A program made the position numbers and the translations under genes. A stretch of 64,000 bases of DNA from JBJMLO01 sp045805265. Its GTDB lineage: Bacteria > Actinomycetota > UBA4738 > JACQTL01. A model generated the notes under the pieces. It did no database searches and was not told the origin of the DNA. It was given only the letters and a program-made list of their open reading frames with translations. Where the stretch lies: positions 39,727 to 103,726 of the forward strand of contig JBJMLO010000006.1 of NCBI GenBank assembly GCA_045805265.1, in the 5' to 3' direction. Shown piece by piece: positions 32,201-40,266 of this stretch; the first letter of the stretch is position 1, and every line of letters starts with the position of its first letter.

Positions 32201-33174
32201 TCGCGGCGGGGACCCAGGCCGCATCCGGTGGCGGCCCGCCCGCAGGACCCGGCCCCAGCGGCTCCCCGCCGACCGGGTCCTCACCCACCGGTTCCCCGCC
32301 GACCGGTTCCCCGCCGACCGGTTCCCCGCCGACCGGTTCCCCGCCCACGGGATCCTCCAATCCCCGCCACCGGGCCGTTCCGTCCACCTCGATCGTGCTG
32401 TGGGACGTCGCCACCGGCAGGATCGAGGGTTCGCCCCTGCCGCTGTCGTCCCGCGCCCCGGTGACGGGCGTGGCCTTCAGCCGGGACGGGAAGACCCTCG
32501 CGTCGCAGACGACCGACGGCTCGGTCGCCGTGTTCGACGTGGCGACCGGCAGGCGAACCCACCAGTTCCACGCGTCCGGCGGCAGCGTGGCCTTCAGCCC
32601 GGACGGAGCGACGCTCGCGTTCGGCGGGACGGGCCTCACCCTGGTGGACGTCGCGACGGGTAGGATCAGCGTGGTGCCCCTCGGATCCGACGTCACGGGC
32701 GCCGCGTACAGCCCCGACGGGCGGACCGTCGCCGCGGGGAAGTCGGACGGGTCCGTGGCGCTCGTGGACGCGTCGAGCCATCGCCAGGTGGGGGCGCCGC
32801 TCCTCGGACCGGCCGCCACCATCATCGGGCTGGCCTTCAGCCCGGACGGCTCGCTGCTGGCGGGCTCCAGCTCGGACGGCACCATCTTCACGTGGACCGT
32901 CCGCACGCATCAGCCGATCGGGGCGCCGCTTCGGCCGTCGGTCGCTCCGGTCACCGCGGTGGCGTTCAGTCCCGACGGCTCCACGCTCGCATCCTCGAGC
33001 ATCGACGGGACGGTGGCCCTGTGGAACGGCATCCTGTTCCGCTTCGACGCCGCCGCCGTGGAGTCCCGGCTGTGCGGCGTGGTCGGGCGGAACCTCACGC
33101 AGAGCGAATGGAACGAGTTCCTGCCGGGCCAGCCCTACCGGAGAACCTGCCGGGAGTGGCCGCCCAGGCCGTGA
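29227..33174 (+). CDS. Ser/Thr kinase-TIR-transmembrane-WD40 fusion protein
   Basis: A 1315-residue four-part protein. Residues about 12-312 are a Hanks-type kinase (GRGGQGVVY loop, ALK lysine, HRDVKPGNVLI, DFGL, APEQ). Residues about 316-430 are a TIR domain (PKVFVSYARGDKPFVERL, FVFVISPDSAESGSCREELAHA, with a Glu where TIR NADases carry the catalytic one). One membrane span lies at about 515-536, with a coiled, Gln/Arg-rich stretch after it. From about 620 to 1290 come WD40 repeats, most containing FSPDGxxLAxG and xxLWDVA. A PTGSP-rich insert interrupts the propeller. With one span, kinase and TIR are on the opposite side of the membrane from the propeller. ATG 29227 follows GGGGGAGGA. Confidence 0.88.
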   Translation: MAIDSVNGRRIADYRLESVLGRGGQGVVYLAEHVHLGRKVALKLLAPEMAADAEFRARFVSESRIAASLDHPNILAVYDGGESDGELYVAVRLVGGSDLATILEEQGHMAPARALDVVGPVAAALDFAHAHGLVHRDVKPGNVLIEPPTAERDHEEIFLADFGLTKRVRVDEPDAGRAGARTDAGAPAAAIAAGPDAAQARAPVTQAGMFLGTPEFAAPEQVRGEPLTGAADQYALACVLFQCLTGELPFERDTVELVLIAHAMEPPPSLRSRRPELPERLDEVVARGMAKDPAARYPSCTAFVRAAREVLRKAPKVFVSYARGDKPFVERLHAGLADRGRDTWVDWTGIAPSAVWMAEIRQAIDRAAAFVFVISPDSAESGSCREELAHAEAANKRIVPVVYRDVEPSLLPPALAARNWIFLRSGDDRDEGLAKILEAIDLDPEWVEAHTRLLTRAREWEAGGRKASLALRGGQLKDAEEWLASARGREPPPAQLHTEYVLASRRQAGRRQRSGFAVVTAALLVMALLAGLAFAQRQAANHQRNVARQQRAEAVRQARLALSRQLTAQALPLLGSKIDTGLLLALQAYRTAHTNQARDALLAGVQDSAHLVRFLRRPAPGLLRTMAFSPNGRTIAVGAGDVVLWDVASGRVVGRPIPGDTAAFSPDGATLAVGSSRGPVTLWDVAKRREAGSLGPASAAAGSEAFSPDGKALAVGSSKGAPQGRARIALFDVASGNQIGSALVGHPLPGPAGGVPNGVFDVEFSPNGKLLVAGSMLDVELFDVATHRVVAVALAGRGGQASFTVQGAFHRGTFSPDGRLLAVAGSGNSVKLWDVARNRQAGRPLTGHTATVTSLAFAPDGGSLAAGAADNSVIRWDLQHGQQVGQPLVGHTSAVTGLAFSADGSTLVSGEINGTVILWNVGPRQPVVQSVVAFNPVIGLAFSPDGTTLAQSGLPITLRDPTTGRVTGTLPAEGPPPGFAQSLAFSPDGKTLAAGTQAASGGGPPAGPGPSGSPPTGSSPTGSPPTGSPPTGSPPTGSPPTGSSNPRHRAVPSTSIVLWDVATGRIEGSPLPLSSRAPVTGVAFSRDGKTLASQTTDGSVAVFDVATGRRTHQFHASGGSVAFSPDGATLAFGGTGLTLVDVATGRISVVPLGSDVTGAAYSPDGRTVAAGKSDGSVALVDASSHRQVGAPLLGPAATIIGLAFSPDGSLLAGSSSDGTIFTWTVRTHQPIGAPLRPSVAPVTAVAFSPDGSTLASSSIDGTVALWNGILFRFDAAAVESRLCGVVGRNLTQSEWNEFLPGQPYRRTCREWPPRP
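32261..32355 (+). repeat. 15-bp coding repeat (PTGSP units) in the WD40 region
   Basis: About six tandem copies of a 15-bp unit close to CCGACCGGTTCCCCG encode Pro-Thr-Gly-Ser-Pro units between two WD40 blades. The central copies are identical, so copy number is probably variable by slippage without breaking the frame. The resulting linker would loop out of the propeller. Confidence 0.85.
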
Positions 33175-33216
33175 CCGCCGATCCACCCGTGAAGAGCCCC
33201 CGGGTATCGTGGCCGC

Positions 33217-34158
33217 GTGTCTCCCGGCCTCGACCTGCTGGTGCTCGGCGACGTCAACCCGGACCTCGTGTTGCGCGGCGATGTCGAGCCGGTGTTCGGG
33301 CAGGCCGAGCGGCTCGTGGAGGCGGCACACCTCACGATCGGAGGCTCCGGGGCGATCGTGGCGTGCGGGGCCGCGCGACTGGGCCTGGCCGTCGCCCTGT
33401 GCGGCGTCGTCGGGGACGACCTGTTCGGACGGTGGATCCGCGACCAGCTCGCGTCCCGCGGGATCGGGGTCGAGGGGCTCGTCGTCGATGCGGCACGGCC
33501 CACCGGGTTCACCGTCGTGCTCTCGAAGCCGCACGATCGCGCGATCCTGACCCACCCGGGGACGATTTCGGCGCTCCGCGGTGAGTCCGTCGATCCGGCG
33601 CTGCTGAGCGAGGCCCGGCACGTGCACGTCAGCTCGTACTTCCTGCAGCGGGGGCTCGCCCGGGATCTCCCGGGGCTCTTCGACGATGCGCACGCGCGCG
33701 GAGCCACCACGTCGATCGACCCGAACTGGGATCCCTCGGAGACGTGGGACTCAGGGCTTCTCGATGTGCTGACCCGGACCGACCTCTTCCTGCCGAATGC
33801 GACCGAGGCCAGTCGGATCGCGCACGTGGAGCAGATCGATCGAGCCGTGCTGAGCCTGGCCCGATCGGCGAGGATCGTCGTCGCCAAGCTGGGCGCCGAG
33901 GGAGCCGTCGCCGCCCAGGGGTCCCGGCTCGTGCCCGCAGCCGGGATCCCGGCCGATCCCCTGGACACCACCGGAGCCGGCGACAGCTTCGACGCCGGCT
34001 TCCTCGCCTCGTGGCTCGCAGCCGAGCCCCTCGAGCGCTGCCTGGCCACGGGGAACGCGTGTGGTTCGCTCTCGACGCGGGCCCTGGGTGGCGTTGACGG
34101 CCAGCCCTCCACCGATGAGGTGGTGGCGGTCGCCGGCGAGCCGGCCGGGTCGGGCTGA
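33217..34158 (+). CDS. PfkB-family carbohydrate kinase
   Basis: A 313-residue ribokinase-fold sugar kinase. The N terminus reads LLVLGDVNPDLVL, the substrate-side glycine pair is in LTIGGSGAIVA, and the C-terminal PfkB signature DTTGAGDSFDAGFLA contains the catalytic Asp. It phosphorylates a sugar or nucleoside; specificity is not readable. It faces the ABC sugar transporter operon tail-to-tail, ten bases away, and may act on the imported sugar. GTG start at 33217. Confidence 0.88.
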   Translation: MSPGLDLLVLGDVNPDLVLRGDVEPVFGQAERLVEAAHLTIGGSGAIVACGAARLGLAVALCGVVGDDLFGRWIRDQLASRGIGVEGLVVDAARPTGFTVVLSKPHDRAILTHPGTISALRGESVDPALLSEARHVHVSSYFLQRGLARDLPGLFDDAHARGATTSIDPNWDPSETWDSGLLDVLTRTDLFLPNATEASRIAHVEQIDRAVLSLARSARIVVAKLGAEGAVAAQGSRLVPAAGIPADPLDTTGAGDSFDAGFLASWLAAEPLERCLATGNACGSLSTRALGGVDGQPSTDEVVAVAGEPAGSG

Positions 34159-34168
34159 GCCGCGCTCG

Positions 34169-35305
34169 TCAGGCCGGTCGGATCGCCCGGCCGCTCGTGA
34201 TGTCGAACAGGCGAACATCGGCCGGCGCCACCGCAACATGGAGGCGCGATCCGGGGTTCGGGTGTTCGTGTGGCGGGAGGCGCACGGTCACGTTCGCCCG
34301 ATCACCGTTCCGATCGGCCAGGAGGGTCGCCTCGTCGACGTCGGCGACGACGGCCACAACCACGGGGTTCGCGTCGACCGACCCGTGCACGAGGACCTCG
34401 TCGCCGAGGGGCTCGACCACGTCGACCAGGATCTCGAGTCCGTGGCCGTGGCGGTCCTCACCGACGGGGTGCAGGGCCTCGGGTCGCATGCCCACGACGA
34501 CGTCGCCGTCGGGCACGTGGGCGGCTTCCACCTCGAAGTCTCCGGCCGCGACCGTGCCGCGCTTCGCCGTCCCCTTCAGCAGGTTCATCGGCGGAGACCC
34601 GATGAACCCGGCGACGAACAGGTTGTCCGGGTCGTCGTAGACGTCCTGGGGCCGCCCGACCTGCTGGAGGACCCCTTCCGAGAGCACCGCGATGCGGTCG
34701 CCGAGGGTCATCGCCTCGACCTGGTCGTGGGTCACGTAGATCGTGGTGACCCCGAGACGATCCTGGAGCCTCCTGAGCTCGGCGCGCATCTCGACCCGGA
34801 GCTTCGCGTCCAGGTTGGACAGCGGCTCGTCCAGCAGGAACACGTCGGGCTGGCGCACCAGGGCCCGGCCCATCGCGACCCGCTGTCGCTGGCCGCCCGA
34901 GAGCTGTCCCGGCCGCCTGCGGAGGAGGTCCCCGATCCCCAGCATCCGGCTGACCTCGTCCACCCTGCGGCGCACCTCGTCCCGGGGCGTCCGGTGCTGG
35001 CGCAGTCCGAACGCCAGATTCCTCTCGACGGTCATGTGCGGATACAGCGCGTAGTTCTGGAACACCATCGCGATGTCCCGTTCCTTCGGTGGCATGTCGT
35101 TCACCACGCGGTCGCCGATGGCGATCGTGCCACGGCTGATCCGCTCGAGTCCCGCCACCATCCGGAGCGCCGTCGACTTCCCGCATCCCGACGGTCCGAC
35201 CAGGATCAGGAACTCACCGTCCGCGGCCTCGAGGGTGAGGTCCTCGACGGCGACGACCGGCCCCGGATAGACCTTCGAGACGTCCTGAAAGGCGACCCGG
35301 GCCAC
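34169..35305 (-). CDS. sugar ABC transporter ATPase, MalK/UgpC/MsmX family
   Basis: A 378-residue ATPase: Walker A GPSGCGKST, Q-loop FQNYALYPHM, signature LSGGQRQRVAMGRAL, Walker B VFLLDEPLSNLD, then VTHDQVEAMTLGDR and a C-terminal TOBE/OB regulatory domain (from about residue 240: FIGSPPMNLL, VVGMRPEAL). It is the energy subunit of the CUT1 importer encoded upstream on the same strand. The GTG start lies five bases after the permease stop. Confidence 0.93.
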   Translation of the reverse strand: MARVAFQDVSKVYPGPVVAVEDLTLEAADGEFLILVGPSGCGKSTALRMVAGLERISRGTIAIGDRVVNDMPPKERDIAMVFQNYALYPHMTVERNLAFGLRQHRTPRDEVRRRVDEVSRMLGIGDLLRRRPGQLSGGQRQRVAMGRALVRQPDVFLLDEPLSNLDAKLRVEMRAELRRLQDRLGVTTIYVTHDQVEAMTLGDRIAVLSEGVLQQVGRPQDVYDDPDNLFVAGFIGSPPMNLLKGTAKRGTVAAGDFEVEAAHVPDGDVVVGMRPEALHPVGEDRHGHGLEILVDVVEPLGDEVLVHGSVDANPVVVAVVADVDEATLLADRNGDRANVTVRLPPHEHPNPGSRLHVAVAPADVRLFDITSGRAIRPA

Positions 35306-35310
35306 TCCGA

Positions 35311-36231
35311 TCAGCCCTTCAGTCCCTGGGTGGCGATGCCCCGGACGAAGAAGCGCTGAGCGGCGAGGAACAGGATCAGCACGGGGAGCATCGACATGAC
35401 GTTCGCCGCGGCGACCAGGTGCCACTGTGACTGGTGCGCCCCCTGGAACGTCGCCAGCCCGAGCTGGAGGGTGAACGCGTTCTGGTTCGTCAGGATGGTC
35501 ACCAGCGGCCAGAGGAAGTCGTTCCAGGTCCACATGAACTGGATCACCGCGAGCGTCGCCAGCGCGGGCAGGGACAGCGGGAGGACGATGCGCAGCAGGA
35601 TCGACAGGCGGGAGGCGCCGTCGATGCGCGCCGCCTCCTCGAGCTCGATCGGGAGGGTCTTGAAGAACTGGGTGAGCATGAAGATGCCGAAGACGCTCGC
35701 CAGGTTCGGCACGATGAGGGCGCCGAGATGGTCGATGAGCCCGAGGTCCTTCGCGATCAGGAACGTGGGGATGAGCACCACCTGGAGCGGGACCATGAGG
35801 GTGGCCAGCAGAACGAAATAGACCACGCCGCGCCCCAGGAAGCGGATTCGGGCGAACGCGTACGCCGCCAGGGAACACAGGACCAGGTTGCTGATGACCA
35901 CCGTGACGGTGACGACGAGGGTGTTCCAGAACCAGGTGCCGAATGCCGACTGCCGGACGGTGGTGACGTAGTTCCCGAACCGGGGCGTCCCCGGCCACAG
36001 GACCGGGGGGAAGTGAAGGGTCTGGGCGGGCGTCTCGAGTGAGGTCACGACCATCCACACCATGGGGAGGAGCATGATCGCGGCGAGCGGAGCCAAGAAC
36101 AGGTGCCACGGGTCGAACGGCAGCAGGCGGTGGCGCCTGGGCTCCACCATGCCGGTCTCGCCGGGGAGCGACCACGCATCGAGCGGGGCCTTGGCGGCGG
36201 CAGCCTCGGCTGGATCGATCGACGAGCTCAT
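35311..36231 (-). CDS. sugar ABC transporter permease, MalG type
   Basis: A 306-residue permease with a hydrophilic N terminus of about 45 residues, six spans, and the EAA loop (LPIELEEAARIDGASRLSILLRIVLPLSLPA) that docks with the ATPase. The C-terminal ANVMSMLPVLILFLAAQRFFVRGIATQGLKG is typical of the MalG side. Its ATG overlaps the stop of the MalF-type gene (ATGA). Confidence 0.93.
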   Translation of the reverse strand: MSSSIDPAEAAAAKAPLDAWSLPGETGMVEPRRHRLLPFDPWHLFLAPLAAIMLLPMVWMVVTSLETPAQTLHFPPVLWPGTPRFGNYVTTVRQSAFGTWFWNTLVVTVTVVISNLVLCSLAAYAFARIRFLGRGVVYFVLLATLMVPLQVVLIPTFLIAKDLGLIDHLGALIVPNLASVFGIFMLTQFFKTLPIELEEAARIDGASRLSILLRIVLPLSLPALATLAVIQFMWTWNDFLWPLVTILTNQNAFTLQLGLATFQGAHQSQWHLVAAANVMSMLPVLILFLAAQRFFVRGIATQGLKG

Positions 36232-37139
36232 GCGCCGTAGTGGATCACGCGCCTGCCCAGCCAGAACTGGGCCAGGGTGAGCAGGAGGATCGCCACGAAC
36301 AGCACGTAGGCGATCGCGGCGGCGTATCCGGCGAGCGACAGGCTCCCCAGGCCCTGCTCGAAGGCGAGCCGGTACACGTAGAAGACCACGACCGAGGTTC
36401 GCCCGAGTGGCCCCCCGTGCGTCACGAAGAAGACCTCGTCGAACAGCTGCAGCGCGCTGATGGTGGACCACACCACGAGCAGCAGCGTGGCGGGTCCCAG
36501 CATGGGCCAGGTGATGCGCCAGAACGTCGTCCACCGGCTGGCGCCGTCGATGGCGGCCGCCTCCATGAGGTGTTGCGGAATGCCCTGCAGCGCGGCGAGG
36601 TAGATGATCGTGTCGAAGCCGAGCCAGCCCCAGACCGTCATCAGGACCAGTGCGATCATCGCCTGGTTGGGGTCGTCGAAGAACCCGAACGGTCCGAGTC
36701 CCAGCTTGCCGAGCAGCCAGTTGGCCAGGCCGAAGTTCTTGTCGAACAGCCAGAGGAACATGATCCCCGTGGCGATCGTGGAGGTCACGACCGGAATGAA
36801 TACGGCCAGGCGGTAGAAGCGAATGAACCTGATCTTGCGGTTGAGGGCGTGCGCGACGAAGAGTGCTCCGAGGATGGAGGTCGGGACGAACAGCATCGTG
36901 TAGTAGATCGTGTTCAGGGCCGCCTGCCGGGCCTTGGGGTCGTGGGCGATCCGCACGTAGTTCTGGAACCCGACCCACTGCCGCTCCGGGGAGATCAGCC
37001 CGGCCTTCTGGAAGGACAGGACCAGACCCCAGACGATCGGGACCAGTCCGAACACGGCGATCAGGATCACCGACGGGAGGATGAAGGCCCAGCCGGCCGC
37101 GTGATCCGAGACCAGCAACCGGTGGATCCGCGTCGCCAT
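36228..37139 (-). CDS. sugar ABC transporter permease, MalF type
   Basis: A 303-residue permease with six spans and the EAA loop QHLMEAAAIDGASRWTTFWRITWPMLGPA. The N-terminal AGWAFILPSVILIAVFGLVPIVWGLVLSF is typical of MalF/UgpA proteins. It pairs with the MalG-type permease encoded next and lies between it and the binding-protein gene in a standard CUT1 operon order. Confidence 0.93.
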   Translation of the reverse strand: MATRIHRLLVSDHAAGWAFILPSVILIAVFGLVPIVWGLVLSFQKAGLISPERQWVGFQNYVRIAHDPKARQAALNTIYYTMLFVPTSILGALFVAHALNRKIRFIRFYRLAVFIPVVTSTIATGIMFLWLFDKNFGLANWLLGKLGLGPFGFFDDPNQAMIALVLMTVWGWLGFDTIIYLAALQGIPQHLMEAAAIDGASRWTTFWRITWPMLGPATLLLVVWSTISALQLFDEVFFVTHGGPLGRTSVVVFYVYRLAFEQGLGSLSLAGYAAAIAYVLFVAILLLTLAQFWLGRRVIHYGA

Positions 37140-37184
37140 GCCGCCGTCACCCGGCCACTGGCCCCGGCCGCCCCGAGCGCGTCG

Positions 37185-38483
37185 CTACCCCGCCTGGGCC
37201 AGTGCGTCGTCGGCCTGCGACGCGGCCTGATCCAGCGCGGCCTTGGCGTCGCTCTGGCCCAGCAGCGCCGCCACGATGGCGTTCCCCATGGCCTCGGAGA
37301 TCATTGGGTACGCGGGAAGCAGGGGGCGGGCTTGCTTCACGTTCTTCAGGTTCTCGGCGAACGCGACCACATCCGGGAAGGCCGCTGAAAACTGCTGAAT
37401 GAACGACGCGTCGTTCACGACCGACAGGCGGATCGGGAGGTGCCCGGTCTCGAGAGCCTCCCTCCTGACCTGCTTCGCCGCCGTGAGCCAGGAGAGGAAC
37501 TCGAGTGCCGCCTGTGCGCGACCGTCCCCATTGTCGAACACGCACCACACATCGGGTCCCGCGATGGTCTCGTGGTCACCGTTGAATCCAGGCAGGATCT
37601 GCACGCCGTACCTCACGTCGGGAAAGCTGGCGAGGTCCCAGGGGCCTGTGACCAGCATGCCGATCTTGCCGCTGTTGAACAGCCCCGTGTACGCCGAGTT
37701 CTGCAGGTCGAGGAAGACCGACTTGTCGTCGACAGCCATCGCGGCCAGGACATCGAGCGCCTGGATCCCCTCCGGAGAGTTGAACGCCGCCTGCTTGCCA
37801 CCCGAGGTGAGGATCGAGCCCCCGTTCTGCCACAGGAGCGGATCGTAGTGCCAGACGGTGTCCTCCGAAGCGTCCATTGGATAGGAGAAACCGAACTGCT
37901 TCTTCGCCGGGTCGGTGAGCGCCTTGGCCGCGGCTCGGAAGTCGTCCCAGGTCCACTGGTCGGTCGGGTACGAGACTCCCGCCTGATCGAACAGGGTCTT
38001 GTTGTAGACGAGGGCCAGGTTGTCGATCAGCGCCGGCACTCCGATCACCTTGCCCTGAAAGGTCGCGGCGTTCCGCGCCCCGGCGTTGAAATCGTTCCAG
38101 CTCACGCCCGGCTGCTGCGACCACCGTGTAAGGTCAACCAGGCCGGGCGCCCCCGTCAACTGCGGCAGCGAGGAACCGTACTGATAGGTGATGTCCGGAG
38201 GCTTACCTCCCTGCAGGGCCACGGTCAGTTTCTGGAGCGACTTGTCATTGTTCACGAACAGGGGCTTGATCGTGATGTTCGGGTTCTGCGCGTTCCACTC
38301 GTCGATGGCCGAGTTGAACCAGTCGGCCTCGACGTCCGTGTAGCCGTGCCAGATCGTCAGGGTTACCGGCCCGGTCGGACCACCACTCGCCAGGCCCGTC
38401 GGTTGGTTCCCGCCACCTCCCCCGCACGCCGTGGCGAGCACGACCATCGCGACGAGGATCACGACCGGATGACGCTTCTTCAT
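37185..38483 (-). CDS. sugar ABC transporter substrate-binding lipoprotein
   Basis: A 432-residue extracellular solute-binding protein, family 1. The signal peptide MKKRHPVVILVAMVVLATAC ends in lipobox ATAC (Cys20), followed by a Gly run. The mature protein starts VTLTIWHGYTDVEADWFN, typical of receptors for glycerol-3-phosphate or oligosaccharides. ATG 38483 follows GGGAGGAGCC. First transporter gene after the SIS-domain gene. Confidence 0.93.
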   Translation of the reverse strand: MKKRHPVVILVAMVVLATACGGGGGNQPTGLASGGPTGPVTLTIWHGYTDVEADWFNSAIDEWNAQNPNITIKPLFVNNDKSLQKLTVALQGGKPPDITYQYGSSLPQLTGAPGLVDLTRWSQQPGVSWNDFNAGARNAATFQGKVIGVPALIDNLALVYNKTLFDQAGVSYPTDQWTWDDFRAAAKALTDPAKKQFGFSYPMDASEDTVWHYDPLLWQNGGSILTSGGKQAAFNSPEGIQALDVLAAMAVDDKSVFLDLQNSAYTGLFNSGKIGMLVTGPWDLASFPDVRYGVQILPGFNGDHETIAGPDVWCVFDNGDGRAQAALEFLSWLTAAKQVRREALETGHLPIRLSVVNDASFIQQFSAAFPDVVAFAENLKNVKQARPLLPAYPMISEAMGNAIVAALLGQSDAKAALDQAASQADDALAQAG

Positions 38484-38517
38484 CACGGCTCCTCCCGGGG
38501 GCGCCGTTCGCTCGAGG

Positions 38518-39396
38518 TCACGACAGCACCACCGATCTCGTGAGGTAGCGCGGACGGTCCGGGTCCAGGCCCTTGGCCTCCGCGATGGCGACGGCGAACC
38601 GTTGGGCCAGGACCAGCTCGGCGAGCGGGTCGAACGAGCCCACGTGGACGGTTGCCCCGGTGGCCCGGGCATCGTCCGCGATGGCCCCGTCCGGGGAGCC
38701 CAGGATCCACACCAGCGATCGAGGGCCGGCAAGGCTGATCGGGCCATGTCGATACTCCATGGCCGGGTAGGCCTCGGAGTACGCTCGCGCCGCCTCCCGG
38801 AGCTTGAGTGCCGCCTCCTCGGCGACCCCCACCGTCCAGCCGTGGCCCAGGACGGCGACGTGGTCGATGCCGTTCGGGTCCGCGGGAAGCGGAGCGTCGA
38901 GCGCCCGCTCGGCGTCGGCGATCGCCCGCGTGAGGTCCTCCCCGAGGTGGGCCCGGAACATCGCCAGGACCGACGTGGGGAACCGCGTCTGCACGACCGA
39001 GCGTTCGTCCGCGAAGTCGAGGACCATCCGGTCGTCCGCCAGCGAGGCGGCCGGAGAGGCGGCGTCGGCAGTGAGGACCAGCCGGTGTCCCGAGTCGAGG
39101 TCACCCAGCAGCCGAAGGATCTCGGTCGTGGTGCCGCTCCGGGTGATCGCCACGACCCGGTCGTAGGGTCGCCGACCCGGAAACTCCGAGGCCGGGAAGG
39201 CGTCGGTCTGGCCGTAACCGGACGATTCGCGAAGGACTGCGTACGCCCGGGCCACGTAGAGCGAGGTGCCACAGCCGACCGCCGCGACCCGCTCCCCCCG
39301 GCGTGGGAGGCCGTCCGCCTGGACCGCGCCGGCCATCTCCACGGCCATTCGCCAGCAGGCCGGCTGGGAGCCGATCTCGCTCGCGGTTACGCTCAT
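38518..39396 (-). CDS. SIS-domain sugar isomerase/deaminase-like protein (AgaS/GlmS-like)
   Basis: A 292-residue protein with two SIS domains. The first contains AVGCGTSLYVARAY and VVAITRSGTTTEI, the Ser/Thr-rich phosphosugar loop; the second contains VLGHGWTVGVAEEAALKLREAARAYSEAYPAMEYRHGPISL, where LREAxxxxSEAYxxxEYRHGP matches the GlmS/AgaS sugar-phosphate site. There is no glutaminase domain. It probably isomerises or deaminates an amino- or hexose-phosphate derived from the imported sugar. It is the first gene of the minus-strand operon, divergent from the DeoR regulator. Confidence 0.85.
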   Translation of the reverse strand: MSVTASEIGSQPACWRMAVEMAGAVQADGLPRRGERVAAVGCGTSLYVARAYAVLRESSGYGQTDAFPASEFPGRRPYDRVVAITRSGTTTEILRLLGDLDSGHRLVLTADAASPAASLADDRMVLDFADERSVVQTRFPTSVLAMFRAHLGEDLTRAIADAERALDAPLPADPNGIDHVAVLGHGWTVGVAEEAALKLREAARAYSEAYPAMEYRHGPISLAGPRSLVWILGSPDGAIADDARATGATVHVGSFDPLAELVLAQRFAVAIAEAKGLDPDRPRYLTRSVVLS

Positions 39397-39410
39397 TTCA
39401 CGGGAAGCTA

Positions 39411-39438
39411 GACCACAAACGCTCATCTGGTCAAGCGT
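39411..39438. promoter_or_regulatory. candidate operator for the DeoR-type regulator
   Basis: The 72-bp gap between the divergent SIS and DeoR genes holds two interleaved inverted repeats: GACCA (39411-39415) with TGGTC (39428-39432), and ACGCT (39419-39423) with AGCGT (39434-39438). It is AT-richer than its surroundings. A single site here could control both directions. Confidence 0.4.
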
Positions 39439-39468
39439 GGCACGACAGCAACCGCGCATACGGGACGT

Positions 39469-40242
39469 ATGCTCTCCAACGACATGCGGCAGACGGAGCG
39501 GTTGTCGGCAATCCTCGAGCAGCTTGCCGCCAACGGCGCCGTGGAGGTGGCTCACCTTGCCGGCCGCTTCGGGACCTCGGTGGCGACGGTCCGGCGCGAC
39601 CTCCAGCTACTCGAGGAGCAACGGATGCTCGATCGCACGCACGGCGGGGCCGTCGCGCGCGGGGTCATGTACGAACTTCCGCTCCGATACAAGGCCGCGC
39701 GACACCATGGCGAGAAACAGCGGATCGCGGTCGAGGCCGCGGCGCGGGTTCCGGACGGCGCCGTCATCGGACTCACGGGGGGGACCACCACCACGGAGGT
39801 CTCCCGACGTATCGTGGATCGGCGCGGGATCACCGTCGTCACGAACGCGCTCAACATCGCCGGGGAGCTCGCCATCCGAACGGAGCTGAAGCTCGTGGTG
39901 ACGGGGGGCACCGCGCGGCCCGAGTCCTACGAGCTGGTCGGGCCCGTCGCGGAGCAGGCGCTGGAGCGCCTCAACCTCGACATCGCGTTCGTCGGCGTCG
40001 ACGGGTTGGCCGTCGCCGCCGGCCTCACCACGCACCACGAAGTCGAGGCGCACACGAACCGGTCCATGATCGATCGGGCGCGCCGGGCCGTCGTCGTCAC
40101 TGACAGCTCGAAGCTCGGGCGCATCGCGTTCGCTCAGATCTGTCGAGTCGACCGGGTCGACGAGATCATCACCGACGGCGGCGCGGGGGCGGCGGCCATT
40201 CAGGAGCTTCGGGACGCCGGAGTCGCCGTCACCGTCGTGTGA
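39469..40242 (+). CDS. DeoR/GlpR-family transcriptional repressor
   Basis: A 257-residue regulator: N-terminal DeoR helix-turn-helix (RLSAILEQLAANGAVEVAHLAGRFGTSVATVRRDLQLLEEQ, with the VRRDLxxLE signature), linker TRTHGGA-like (DRTHGGAVA), then a DeoR sensor domain with GGTTTTEVSRRI and VDGLAVAAGLTTHHEVEA. The sensor binds a phosphosugar intermediate, so it probably represses the divergent transporter/SIS operon and itself until substrate is present. ATG 39469; ATG 39484 is an alternative. Confidence 0.92.
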   Translation: MLSNDMRQTERLSAILEQLAANGAVEVAHLAGRFGTSVATVRRDLQLLEEQRMLDRTHGGAVARGVMYELPLRYKAARHHGEKQRIAVEAAARVPDGAVIGLTGGTTTTEVSRRIVDRRGITVVTNALNIAGELAIRTELKLVVTGGTARPESYELVGPVAEQALERLNLDIAFVGVDGLAVAAGLTTHHEVEAHTNRSMIDRARRAVVVTDSSKLGRIAFAQICRVDRVDEIITDGGAGAAAIQELRDAGVAVTVV

Positions 40243-40266
40243 CGACCTCGGGCCGGCGGGCGTACG

